DNA of 27,426 bases from Oscillospiraceae bacterium (GCA_016292445.1 JAEDIN010000015.1:1-27426); one strand, 5' to 3'; counted from the first letter of the stretch, positions 1 to 7,470 are shown. Translations and numbers: made by a program. Notes: generated by a model not told the origin, from the sequence alone.

Positions 1-1496
1 GAGCAGGTCTTGTCCGGCTCGGCATTTTTGAGCTTTTCCTCGCTGAAAACGGTGAGGTCGGCAAAAAAGCCTGCCTTGATATAGCCCCTGTCGCGGAGCA
101 TGAAGCGGTCGGCGGTCGCGCCCGTCATACGGCGCACGGTGTTGGGCATGGTGTCGCCCTTGCCTAAGAGCGAATCGCGCAAAAACTTAGGGAAGCAGTC
201 GTAGATCGCCGGATTCTGAACGCCGTGCTCCTCGACCCATGCGTCGGTCATGTACAGGCAGTTTTCGTTCTTCTCGAAATCGTGGATTATCTCCTGTGTG
301 GTGTAGGGGCCCATGTTCACCCTGCCCTGGAAGTTTGACTCCCTGCAAAGCTGCAAATACATATTCAGCTCCGACTTGCCGTATTCCTTGGCAAGCCGGG
401 AGACCGTCTTGCCCTCGTAATGCTCGTAGCCGGGGCCTATGTAGGCAATCTCTATATCGTTAAAGCCGAAGCCCAGAAGCAGCGAGGTCGCTTTGATAAG
501 CACGCTCAGCTTCAAGCGGTTTATGGGCTTATTGCGCTCATTTTCGCTCATGCCCTGGTACCATGCCGGCAGCACAACGGTGATGACCGACACGCCCTTG
601 AGCTCGTTGTAGATGTCAAACTGCGCTCTGACGCCGTTTTTTCTGAGGCGGTTGATTATCTCGAGAAATTCGGGCTTATCCTTGAGCGAGCGTCTGCCGA
701 CAAAGATGGCGTGGGAGTACTGGAGCTTGAGGTTTGTTCCCTCGGATATCTCCACGAGCTCATCGACCGCCCTTAAAATATGCGACCTGCCCAAAAGCTC
801 GGGGTACGCCATGGAAACTGCGGAGTTTGCCCTCGGATGCACGGTGAGGGGCTTGTCGTATTTAACGCACAGCGCGGCGACCTTTTTAAGCTCCTCGCTG
901 TCGGCGTAAAGTCCCGGCTCATACATAAGCCCCAGCGACACGCCGGCTGCGCCGTTTTTGAGGTTCTCCTCCAAAATGCCGAGCATCCTCTCCTCCTCGT
1001 CGGGGGTGAGCTTGCGGTTTTCAAAGCCCGACACGGAGGCTCTCGCCGAGCAGTGGCCGACGAGGGTTGCAATATTGCACGGAGCTTTTCCGTCAACGGC
1101 GGAAAGAAGCTCGTCAACCGTGGGGTAGACTCCCGTCACCTCGCCGCGATAGCCGAACAGTCCGCCGCCTATCTTCTCAAGATTGGGCGTATCCTTTTCA
1201 AAGCCTGCCGCGGATAGTCCGCAGTTGCCGGTCACGAAGGAGCAGATGCCCTGACGGATGAAGGGTTCAAAATAGGGCAGGGAGTCTTTTTTTATCGCAA
1301 ACCAGTCGTTGTGCGAGTGGCAGTCGATAAAGCCCGGAGCGACCGACAGGCCTCCGAGATCGACGATCTCGTCGGCAGGGGCGCTTATCTGTGCCGCGAC
1401 CCCGGCGATTTTGTCGCCGTCAACAAGTATTTCGCCCTCAAACGGCTCTCCGCCGGTGCCGTCGTATATCCTGCAATTTCTGTACAGAGTTTTCAT
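1..1496 (-). CDS. N-acyl-D-amino-acid deacylase (D-aminoacylase), 3' end cut by window edge
   Basis: This zinc amidohydrolase would release free D-amino acids from N-acyl-D-amino acids in the cytoplasm. The frame is open from the start at 1496 to the window edge, giving 498 residues with no stop; family members are about 480-530 residues, so only a short tail is missing. Visible landmarks are the amidohydrolase metal motif GFIDCHSHND (His60, His62) after an N-terminal beta-sandwich piece, and VTGNCGLS with Cys92, which matches the metal-binding cysteine typical of D-aminoacylases rather than dihydroorotases. A GGAGG lies about 10 bases upstream of the ATG. It has its own promoter and is divergent from the AOR operon. 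The family call is secure. The exact acyl/amino-acid preference cannot be read from sequence, and some family members act on other N-acyl or dipeptide substrates. Confidence 0.9.
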   Translation of the reverse strand, partial: MKTLYRNCRIYDGTGGEPFEGEILVDGDKIAGVAAQISAPADEIVDLGGLSVAPGFIDCHSHNDWFAIKKDSLPYFEPFIRQGICSFVTGNCGLSAAGFEKDTPNLEKIGGGLFGYRGEVTGVYPTVDELLSAVDGKAPCNIATLVGHCSARASVSGFENRKLTPDEEERMLGILEENLKNGAAGVSLGLMYEPGLYADSEELKKVAALCVKYDKPLTVHPRANSAVSMAYPELLGRSHILRAVDELVEISEGTNLKLQYSHAIFVGRRSLKDKPEFLEIINRLRKNGVRAQFDIYNELKGVSVITVVLPAWYQGMSENERNKPINRLKLSVLIKATSLLLGFGFNDIEIAYIGPGYEHYEGKTVSRLAKEYGKSELNMYLQLCRESNFQGRVNMGPYTTQEIIHDFEKNENCLYMTDAWVEEHGVQNPAIYDCFPKFLRDSLLGKGDTMPNTVRRMTGATADRFMLRDRGYIKAGFFADLTVFSEEKLKNAEPDKTC

Positions 1497-1527
1497 GCCG
1501 AATGTCCTCCTTCGGTTTTATGCCTCC

Positions 1528-1556
1528 AGTATAAACTCACAGTCATTTAAGGTCAA
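1528..1556 (-). promoter_or_regulatory. Sigma-A promoter of the D-aminoacylase gene
   Basis: On the minus strand TTGACC (1551-1556) is followed by a 17-base spacer and TATACT (1528-1533). It sits about 32 bases upstream of the start codon. Confidence 0.7.
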
Positions 1557-1619
1557 TAATATACTTAAAATCCTTGAAACATATGTCCAAAATATTAGCA
1601 GATAAGCATAGTTTGTATA

Positions 1620-1648
1620 TTGAAAACGCTGAATTTCTGTGATATAGT
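1620..1648 (+). promoter_or_regulatory. Sigma-A promoter of the AOR operon
   Basis: TTGAAA (1620-1625), 17-base spacer, TATAGT (1643-1648). Transcription would begin near 1655 and give a leader of roughly 98 bases before the AOR start codon, long enough to hold the hairpin at 1692-1721. Confidence 0.7.
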
Positions 1649-1673
1649 GAGATAAGTTTAGGAATTAACAATT

Positions 1674-1736
1674 TAGCACTTCGGGGGGGACCCGCTGCGG
1701 TTTCGGTCAGCCGGCAGGCGGATATGCCCTAAGCTT
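1674..1736 (+). ncRNA. Structured 5' leader of the AOR operon, possible cis-regulatory RNA
   Basis: CCGCTGCGG (1692-1700) can pair with 1711-1721 through nine base pairs with two bulged G residues (1714 and 1717), leaving a 10-base loop. GGG near 1685-1688 can pair with CCC at 1727-1729, and UU/GC near 1674-1682 with AAGC at 1731-1734 extends an outer imperfect stem. It lies between the promoter and the AAAGGA ribosome binding site. Because the next gene binds a tungsten/molybdenum pterin, a Moco/Wco-type riboswitch is a natural candidate, but I did not recognise a known consensus. The pairing is seen in the sequence; the function is a guess. Confidence 0.35.
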
Positions 1737-1752
1737 AGAAAGGATTGATGTA

Positions 1753-3690
1753 ATGAGCAAGTACTCCGGATACATGGATAGAGTGGCAAAATTCGACCTT
1801 ACTACCGGTAAGCTCGAGGACTATCCGTGGAGCGACAAAGAAAAGGAACTGTACCTCGGCGGCAAAATGATGGCCGCAAAGATACTCTACGACAATCTGA
1901 CCGGCAAGGAAGAGGCTTTTTCCGAGGAGAATATGATCGTTATTTCCACCGGACCTCTCACCGGCACCGGCGCACCCAGTTCCTGCCGCTTTAACATTTC
2001 CACGATCTCGCCCCAGACCGGCATTATCGCATCCTCAAACTGCGGCGGCAGCTTCGGTTACTACCTGAAGAAGGCCGGCTACGACGCACTTATCCTCACG
2101 GGCAGATGCCCCGAGCATTCCTGGCTCGAGATTTATAACGACAGCTTTGTTCTCCACAATGCCGACAATGAGGACATTTGGGGCAAGCGCGTTTCCGAAT
2201 CTCAGGAGCAGATCCATGAGATACTCGACCGCGACTACGGCTGCCGTGTAAAGTGCGGCATCGTCACCATCGGCCCTGCCGGCGAAAATCTCGTACGCTA
2301 CTCCGGCGTATTCAGCCAGGAGCGCGCGGCGGGCAGAGCGGGCATCGGCGCGGTTTTCGGCTGGAAAAACCTCAAGGCAATCGCCGCCGCCGGCAACCAC
2401 AAGACTCCCATCCATAACCCCAAGAAGACTATGGCATGGAACAAGAAGTGGACCAATCACCTGAGAAATCATCCCCTGACGGGCGACCAGCTTCCCAGAC
2501 TCGGCACCGCCGGTCTTGTCAGCGGAATGCAGGCGACAAAGACCCTGGCAACCAAGAACTTTAACCAGGGCACCAACCCCGAGTTTGAAAAGGTCTGCGG
2601 TGAGACCCTCGCCGAGGACTTCAACATCACCAATAAGGGCTGCCTGGCCTGCCCCATCAAGTGCACACGCACCGTCAATGTCGACGGCAAAGAGGTCAAG
2701 GGTCCCGAGCTGGAGACTCTCGGTCTTCTCGGCGGCGGCATTCTCAACAGCGACCTTCAGAGCATCCTCAAGTGGAACTATGAGCTTGACGAGCTCGGCA
2801 TGGACACCATCTCCGCGGCGAGCACCCTCGCTTACGCAATGGAGGCAAACGAAAAGGGTCTGTGGGACAACGGCCTCAAGTTCGGCGAGACCGAGCGCAT
2901 CTCCTCTCTGTGGGAGGATATCGCTTTCCGCCGCGGCATCGGCGACGAGCTGGCAGAAGGCAGCAAGCGTCTGAGCGAAAAGTACGGCGGCAAGGAATTT
3001 GCCATGCACTCCAAGGGTCTTGAGCTTGCTGCATACGAGCCGCGCCACTCCGTCGGTCAGGGTCTCGGCTACGCCGTCGCAAACAGAGGCGGCTGCCACC
3101 TCAACGCCGGTTATCTTGTGTTCCTTGAGGCTCTCGGTCTGCATATCGACAGCCAGACCCCCAAGGCGAAGGCAGAGCTTACCATGCTCATGCAGGACCT
3201 GTTTGAATCCATCTCCGCCTGCGGCCAGTGCCTGTTCACCGGCTACGCGGTGTTCCCCGGCCTTGTGTTCACCCAGCCCAACCATCCGCTTACGGTCGCT
3301 CTGAACAAGGCGATAACCAAGATTGGACCTATTCTCTCACTGGTCAACAAAAACCCCGAAATCCTGTTCTTCCCGCTCTCGATCTTCCACTATGACCGTG
3401 AGATCAAGTATGCCGTCGGCATGAAAATGACCCTCGGTAAGTTCATCCGCTGCGGCGAACGCGGCTACACCCTCGAGAGATATGTCGATACCCTCTTCGG
3501 CATCACCGAAAAGGACGACAGTCTGCCCGCACGCCTCACCAACGAGCCTGAGGATCCCAAGGACGAAACCACGAAGGTTCCTCTTGACAAGATGAAGAAG
3601 GCATACTACGCTGTCCGCGGCTGGTCCAAGGAAGGCGTACCCACCGAGGCAACTCTCAAGAAGCTCGGCATCAAAAAGGGTCAGCAGTAA
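1753..3690 (+). CDS. Tungsten-type aldehyde:ferredoxin oxidoreductase family large subunit
   Basis: This 645-residue protein belongs to the AOR family, which oxidises aldehydes to carboxylic acids using a bis-pterin tungsten cofactor and a [4Fe-4S] cluster and passes electrons to ferredoxin. The cluster ligands are visible as CLACPIKC (Cys297, Cys300, Cys304) with a fourth ligand near SACGQC (Cys490 or Cys493). GPELETLGLLG and DELGMD (Asp346-Asp351) match the pterin-contacting motifs of the family, and the N-terminal pterin-binding domain carries STGPLTGTGAPSS. Length fits the 600-700 residue family. AAAGGA precedes the ATG. The stop overlaps the start of the MoaD-like gene by one base, and a polyferredoxin follows, resembling the WOR large/small subunit pairs described from gut bacteria. 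Family is secure; the aldehyde, and tungsten versus molybdenum, are inferred. Related folds reduce aromatic CoA esters (BamB). Confidence 0.93.
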   Translation: MSKYSGYMDRVAKFDLTTGKLEDYPWSDKEKELYLGGKMMAAKILYDNLTGKEEAFSEENMIVISTGPLTGTGAPSSCRFNISTISPQTGIIASSNCGGSFGYYLKKAGYDALILTGRCPEHSWLEIYNDSFVLHNADNEDIWGKRVSESQEQIHEILDRDYGCRVKCGIVTIGPAGENLVRYSGVFSQERAAGRAGIGAVFGWKNLKAIAAAGNHKTPIHNPKKTMAWNKKWTNHLRNHPLTGDQLPRLGTAGLVSGMQATKTLATKNFNQGTNPEFEKVCGETLAEDFNITNKGCLACPIKCTRTVNVDGKEVKGPELETLGLLGGGILNSDLQSILKWNYELDELGMDTISAASTLAYAMEANEKGLWDNGLKFGETERISSLWEDIAFRRGIGDELAEGSKRLSEKYGGKEFAMHSKGLELAAYEPRHSVGQGLGYAVANRGGCHLNAGYLVFLEALGLHIDSQTPKAKAELTMLMQDLFESISACGQCLFTGYAVFPGLVFTQPNHPLTVALNKAITKIGPILSLVNKNPEILFFPLSIFHYDREIKYAVGMKMTLGKFIRCGERGYTLERYVDTLFGITEKDDSLPARLTNEPEDPKDETTKVPLDKMKKAYYAVRGWSKEGVPTEATLKKLGIKKGQQ

Positions 3691-3944
3691 TGGTCACGGT
3701 CAGAGTTTTCGGAACTTTTCGGCTCATAAGCGGCGTTAAGCGGCTGGAGATAGAGCCGACAAGCGTTCAGGAGCTTTTTGAGCTTGTGCTTGAAGAAGCA
3801 AAGCGGATAAAGCCCGACTCGAAGCTGACTATTAAGGATGTTAAAAGCTGCATGGTCGTTGTGAACGGCAAACGCGTCAAGTCCGACGCTGCTCTGTGTG
3901 ACGGCGACGAGGTCATGCTCGTCCCCGCATCGGGCGGCGGCTGA
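3690..3944 (+). CDS. MoaD/ThiS-family beta-grasp sulfur carrier
   Basis: An 84-residue beta-grasp protein ending in Gly-Gly-Gly, the C-terminal tail that MoeB/ThiF-type enzymes activate to a thiocarboxylate. MVTVRVFGTFR at the start and NGKRV...DGDEVMLVPASGGG at the end are typical of MoaD. MoaD supplies dithiolene sulfur for molybdopterin, so a dedicated copy directly after an AOR gene suggests it serves pterin maturation for that enzyme. Its ATG overlaps the AOR stop codon (TAATG), which implies translational coupling. No MoaE or activating enzyme is in this window. A role as a small structural partner of the AOR subunit is also possible. Family call is strong; exact role is inferred. Confidence 0.85.
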   Translation: MVTVRVFGTFRLISGVKRLEIEPTSVQELFELVLEEAKRIKPDSKLTIKDVKSCMVVVNGKRVKSDAALCDGDEVMLVPASGGG

Positions 3945-3945
3945 A

Positions 3946-3999
3946 AATAAACGAACCTTTCGGTTTTCATATGCCGCTTATGAAAATCCGGCGTTTATT
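3946..3999 (+). other. Two-stem RNA structure between the MoaD-like and ferredoxin genes
   Basis: AATAAACG (3946-3953) pairs perfectly with CGTTTATT (3992-3999). Inside it CGGTTTTCAT (3961-3970) pairs with ATGAAAA-T-CCG (3980-3990) with one bulged T and a 9-base loop. A U-rich run (ATTATTTT) follows. It fills most of the 87-base gap inside the operon and could be a leaky terminator, a processing site or an mRNA stabiliser that sets different levels of the large subunit and ferredoxin. Confidence 0.5.
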
Positions 4000-4031
4000 A
4001 TTTTAAATCAGCGGCAGAACGGAGATTATTT

Positions 4032-4439
4032 ATGGCTTATAAAATTACCGATAGATGCAAGGGCTGTGACGACTGCGCGCAGATCTGCCCCGTCATGGCT
4101 ATCACCGGCGAAATGAAGGAAAAGCACGAGATAGACCCTAACCGCTGCATCGAATGCGGAGCTTGCTCCCATGTCTGCGAATACGAGGGCATTCTCGACG
4201 AAAACGGCAAGGCCTGCAAGTTCATCCCCAAGGAGCAGTGGAAGAAGCCCGTTGTTGACACCAAGCTCTGCGACGGCTGCGGTATCTGCGCGGAGGAATG
4301 CCCGGTTTACTGCCTCGAGATTGTTCCCAACGAGGAAAATCCCCTCCACAGCATTTCCGTGCTTAAAGACCCCGAGGTCTGCCACGGCTGCGGCGTCTGC
4401 GAGAGACACTGCCCCATCGGCGCAATCAAGATGAAATAA
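4032..4439 (+). CDS. Polyferredoxin with four [4Fe-4S] motifs, likely AOR electron-transfer subunit
   Basis: A 135-residue protein with four complete CxxCxxCxxxC motifs: Cys9/12/15/19, Cys39/42/45/49, Cys80/83/86/90 and Cys117/120/123/127. The arrangement is two tandem ferredoxin-like units and should hold four [4Fe-4S] clusters, forming a wire that takes electrons from the AOR cluster. There is no signal peptide or membrane segment, so it acts in the cytoplasm. It is the last gene of the AOR operon, preceded by GGAG and followed by a strong terminator. The layout matches WorS-type small subunits paired with WorL-type AOR proteins in gut anaerobes. That it binds this AOR is inferred from position. 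Two extra cysteines (62 and 94) lie outside the motifs. Confidence 0.88.
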   Translation: MAYKITDRCKGCDDCAQICPVMAITGEMKEKHEIDPNRCIECGACSHVCEYEGILDENGKACKFIPKEQWKKPVVDTKLCDGCGICAEECPVYCLEIVPNEENPLHSISVLKDPEVCHGCGVCERHCPIGAIKMK

Positions 4440-4451
4440 ATCTTACATAAG

Positions 4452-4484
4452 AAAAAATCCCGTTCACGATGAACGGGATTTTTT
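4452..4484. terminator. Bidirectional intrinsic terminator
   Basis: A perfect stem with arms AAAAAATCCCGTTCA and TGAACGGGATTTTTT around a three-base loop lies just after the ferredoxin stop. It also covers the last codons of the convergent membrane-protein gene, so it can end transcripts in both directions. Confidence 0.85.
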
Positions 4485-4955
4485 CTTCTTAAACAGCAGG
4501 AATACCAGGATTATTACGATTATGATGTCGTAAAATTTCGGACCGTCGAACAAAATAATGCTCGATGCCAGCGTGACGGCGATTATGCCCGCCGAAACGA
4601 GCTTGCCCCATATGCTGCTGCCCTTTGCTATCCATGTAAACCAGGCAAACACCGGCGTAAGCAGCGTAAACGCCGCCCAGCCGTAGACAAAGTCCCGGCC
4701 CCACACGCCGTCGGTGTACTCGGCAACGATGTAGTATGTAATGAGCATACCCACGCAAAACAGGAAAACATCGAGGCAGGCTCTCTTGCGGCTGTCGCAG
4801 AATATGACGATGACAACACCGATGAGTATCCACACCGAAAGCTCGGAAAATACCGAGCAAAGCACCTGCGTGTAGATGTCCGCAAGCCTCGTCAGCACTC
4901 CCGCAATAAGACCCAGCAGGAGCATGACGACGGGATTATAGATTATCTTCTTCAA
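4464..4955 (-). CDS. Polytopic membrane protein of unknown function
   Basis: A 163-residue very hydrophobic protein with about five or six predicted membrane helices (roughly residues 8-27, 38-53, 62-80, 90-108, 118-135 and 140-156) and a basic tail KKKKSRS. I do not recognise a family. The start is TTG at 4955, chosen because AGAGGT lies about six bases upstream on the minus strand and the first residues KKIIYNP precede the first helix. The next in-frame ATG would start inside that helix. Its first 20 bases overlap the end of the DUF2975-like gene, so the two are probably translationally coupled in one operon with pspC. A role in the cell envelope is suggested only by these neighbours. Confidence 0.75.
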   Translation of the reverse strand: MKKIIYNPVVMLLLGLIAGVLTRLADIYTQVLCSVFSELSVWILIGVVIVIFCDSRKRACLDVFLFCVGMLITYYIVAEYTDGVWGRDFVYGWAAFTLLTPVFAWFTWIAKGSSIWGKLVSAGIIAVTLASSIILFDGPKFYDIIIVIILVFLLFKKKKSRSS

Positions 4956-5505
4956 CTTTTACCTCTGCCTGCTTTGCCTTTTCGTTAAGCTCTGCGCCAT
5001 ACTTGAGCAGCGGAGAGAGCATGAGGAACACTATGCCGATACCGAGTGTTACATCGATCTCGAACTCGTTGCCAGTGCCTGAGCCAACGGTCATGACAGC
5101 ATAGACTATTGCGGAAACGATGCTTGCACCGAGAGGAACGGCTATCGCGATTATGCCGAGGCGGAGCATTTCCTTTGCGCCCTCGAAGGTGAACGGCGTG
5201 CCTGCCTTGAGCTCGTGCTTAAAGTAGACATTTACAAACTTTGCAACGACCGCTTCTGCCGCAGACACGATGGCTGCGGACACGAGCACGGCAAGCATCA
5301 TCTCCGGCGTGACCGCCGACTGCTGCATCGCTTCGCCGATAATGCTCACGCCGCCGATTTTGAACACATCGATGCTGCCTGCGCCGATGCCGATGGCGGC
5401 AAATGCGCAGAGGGACGCGGTAACGACGAGCATCACAAACGCTATCTCGGCAAAAATCTTGCAGACCTTGCAGACGGTCTGAACGGTTTTAAGTGATTTA
5501 TCCAT
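4936..5505 (-). CDS. DUF2975-like membrane protein
   Basis: A 189-residue protein with four likely membrane helices (about residues 18-42, 68-92, 110-135 and 146-168) and a charged cytoplasmic C-terminal tail KAKQAEVKVEEDNL. The segment GTPFTFEGAKEMLRLG between helices two and three resembles the conserved G-x-PF-t-x-x-n loop of DUF2975 proteins, which in Firmicutes often sit beside small regulators; function is unknown. GGAGGG precedes the ATG. It overlaps pspC by 8 bases and the next membrane gene by 20 bases, forming a compact set of envelope-related genes. The family match is from memory of the motif and is moderate; the membrane topology is clear. Confidence 0.6.
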   Translation of the reverse strand: MDKSLKTVQTVCKVCKIFAEIAFVMLVVTASLCAFAAIGIGAGSIDVFKIGGVSIIGEAMQQSAVTPEMMLAVLVSAAIVSAAEAVVAKFVNVYFKHELKAGTPFTFEGAKEMLRLGIIAIAVPLGASIVSAIVYAVMTVGSGTGNEFEIDVTLGIGIVFLMLSPLLKYGAELNEKAKQAEVKVEEDNL

Positions 5506-5704
5506 TAAAATTCCCTCCGTTGGCCTCCGGCACGATTATCCATGCAATGAAATAAGCGACAACGCCGCAGCCGACCGAGGCGAGGCTTATAAACGCCCAT
5601 GCAAGACGGACTATCGTCGGGTCGATGTTAAAATACTCCGCCAGGCCTCCGCATACGCCGCCTATCATTTTTTCTTTTGTACTTCTGAACAGTCTTTTTT
5701 TCAT
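5498..5704 (-). CDS. pspC: PspC domain protein
   Basis: A 68-residue protein consisting almost only of a PspC domain: basic N-terminus KKRLFRSTKEK, the signature GGVCGGLAEYFNIDPTIVR, then one membrane helix (about residues 35-58) ending in IIVP. PspC proteins take part in envelope-stress sensing in proteobacteria; stand-alone short PspC proteins are common in Firmicutes and less well understood. GGAG lies upstream of the ATG. It is first of three overlapping membrane-protein genes and may be transcribed from the promoter at 5743-5771 or by read-through from the EFR1 gene. Confidence 0.88.
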   Translation of the reverse strand: MKKRLFRSTKEKMIGGVCGGLAEYFNIDPTIVRLAWAFISLASVGCGVVAYFIAWIIVPEANGGNFNG

Positions 5705-5742
5705 CTTTATCTCCGTGTGATTTTTTTGTCTTAGACCATTAT

Positions 5743-5771
5743 ATTGTGCTATTTTTTCCGCCGAATGTCAA
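5743..5771 (-). promoter_or_regulatory. Candidate promoter of the pspC operon
   Basis: Minus-strand TTGACA (5766-5771), 17-base spacer, CACAAT (5743-5748). The -35 box overlaps the stop codon of the EFR1 gene. A better TATAAT at 5738-5743 has the wrong spacing to this -35 box. Confidence 0.4.
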
Positions 5772-6529
5772 GTGCCGGCTTTATACCTCGGGCATTTGTG
5801 ACGGAACTTGCCCACGGTCTTTTCGCCGTATTCTATCGCCTGCTTCGGGCAGAGGTTTATGCACGCCATGCAGTGGGTGCAGTCGTCGCCCCAGACGGGT
5901 CTTCCTTCAACAAGCTTTATGTTGTTGAGTGGGCAGGAGGCAGCGCATTTACCGCAGGACACGCACTCGCCCGTTGCGTAAAACGCCTTTGCCTTCATGA
6001 ACCACTTGTAATACGGCGCAAGCACCATCTTTGTCGATAGTATCTCCCAGCCCTTTGTGCCGGGGTCGTCAAACTCCTCGTGAGATGCAATTTTACCGGC
6101 GAGAGCCTCAATCTTCGGCTGAGCCGCCGCAACGATCTCATGACTGCTCTCGGGGTCGTTCATTTTGAACAAAATGAGGTAATTCTGCGGCATTTCCACC
6201 TGTGCCGTTCCCATGTACTCAAGCTCCTTATCCTCGCAGAGCTTTTTGCAGTAATAAGGAGCCGCTCCCATGCCGGAGGCGCAGGTCATGACGAAGTAGG
6301 CCTCCTTGCTGCCCTCAAGCTTTGCCGACGCTATAAAGTCCTTGAAAATCAGCGGCGGTGCGGAAACATAGATGGGGCACACGAACACCCACGGCTTTTC
6401 ACTTTTAAGCTCCGCCTGCGTGCCGGACTTAATATACTTTACGGCATCGACCGTTTCATCGCCGATAAGCTCGGCTATCATCTCGGCGCAATATCTGCTG
6501 TTGCCGGTTCCGGTGAAATATACTACCAT
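5768..6529 (-). CDS. EFR1-type flavodoxin/ferredoxin fusion protein
   Basis: A 253-residue fusion of an N-terminal flavodoxin-like domain (residues 1 to about 170) with a C-terminal ferredoxin domain carrying two [4Fe-4S] motifs (Cys189/192/195/199 and Cys217/220/223/227). The FMN phosphate loop is TGTGNSR at residues 6-12. Such EFR1-family proteins are frequent in Clostridia and are expected to move electrons between FMN and two iron-sulfur clusters in the cytoplasm; their partners are mostly unknown. GGAG precedes the ATG. It follows the frameshifted NAD(P)-binding gene by 12 bases on the same strand, so the two were probably co-transcribed. Full length, all cluster cysteines intact. Confidence 0.88.
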   Translation of the reverse strand: MVVYFTGTGNSRYCAEMIAELIGDETVDAVKYIKSGTQAELKSEKPWVFVCPIYVSAPPLIFKDFIASAKLEGSKEAYFVMTCASGMGAAPYYCKKLCEDKELEYMGTAQVEMPQNYLILFKMNDPESSHEIVAAAQPKIEALAGKIASHEEFDDPGTKGWEILSTKMVLAPYYKWFMKAKAFYATGECVSCGKCAASCPLNNIKLVEGRPVWGDDCTHCMACINLCPKQAIEYGEKTVGKFRHKCPRYKAGT

Positions 6530-6541
6530 TTGCCTCTCCTT

Positions 6542-7401
6542 TTATTCCTTGCCGAAGCATTTGTAAATGTATTCTTTGAAGCTCTTATCGCCCGTTTTGT
6601 CCTTGCCGACAAGGTCGTGGCTGAGCGTAAACTGCGAAAACAGGATGATATCGTGCTTGCCCTCTTTTTTTATCTTCGGCAGATTTGCTAGAACGCCGAA
6701 CAGCCACTTGGGGACATACTTTATAACCGTCGGCTTGCCGGCAGCATCAAAGCAGAGCTTTGCCATCTCCTCATAGGTATAGGTCTCCTTGCCGCCGACC
6801 TCGTACACGGCATTCGTGTCGAGCATATGCTCCGCGATGAACGCGGCAAAATCGGGACAATCGACCACATTCGCCTTAACTCCGCCATAGCCCTTGAGAA
6901 GCTGCATCTCACCCTTTTCGATGTATGGTCTGAACACCTTTACGATGTCGTAAAAATAGCCCGTTGGCCTGTAAATGACATAGTCCGTGTCGCCGGCCTT
7001 AAGCTCGTTTTCGACCATGAGCTTGGCATTGAGCATGGGAATCTTTGCCGCGTCGGGGTTGTCGCAGGCGATGACGGAGATGTAGTTGAACTTTTTGACC
7101 CCTGCGCGCTTTGCCTCGTTATAAAGATTGATGTTGCCCTTATAGTCAACATCGTAGCAGTCAAGCGTTTTTGACGCGCCAGTAAGTCCCACGGTACTTA
7201 TGAGCACCTGCGCACCCTCGCACAGCCCCTCGAGCGTAGACGGGTCGTTTACATCGATCTGCGCGAAGGTGTACTTCCCCTCAAGCCCTCTATCCGCTTT
7301 TCCTTTCTGCCTGCGGCAACGACCTCGTGGCCGTCGGCAATCAGCTTTTTAAGTATCTCCGCACCGAGATTTCCGAACGCTCCTGCAAGAACAACTTTCA
7401 T
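6542..7401 (-). pseudogene. NmrA-like NAD(P)-binding protein, frameshifted
   Basis: The gene begins at ATG 7401 after GGAG and reads MKVVLAGAFGNLGAEILKKL, a Rossmann glycine motif, through GRKEKRIEG. It then goes out of frame and meets a TGA after about 50 codons. The reading frame one base over continues without a break from CTT GAG GGG AAG near 7280 to the stop at 6542, with YTFAQIDVNDP, VLISTVGLTGASKT and YISVIA, which are the expected next elements of an NmrA/atypical short-chain dehydrogenase. Together they make about 286 residues, normal for the family. One base appears missing around 7281-7290. It is either a genuine recent pseudogene or a sequence error. If translated from an internal start (ATG 7207) the product would lack the nucleotide-binding loop. 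Substrate is unknown. Confidence 0.8.
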
Positions 7402-7470
7402 ACCGTACACTCCTATACAGAAAAATATGTTAATAGTTTATCATAAAACATTGCCGTTTTCCACAGTTAT

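Noticed and set aside
420..1217. Several plus-strand open frames opposite the first gene
   Set aside because: The minus-strand frame is uninterrupted and encodes a clear D-aminoacylase; the plus-strand frames are antisense to it.
2035..3285. Long open frame of 416 codons on the minus strand inside the AOR gene
   Set aside because: It is antisense to a well-supported gene. Its composition (Ala, Val, Leu, Gly rich without motifs) is what G/C-rich codons give in the opposite frame, and it has no ribosome binding site or promoter.
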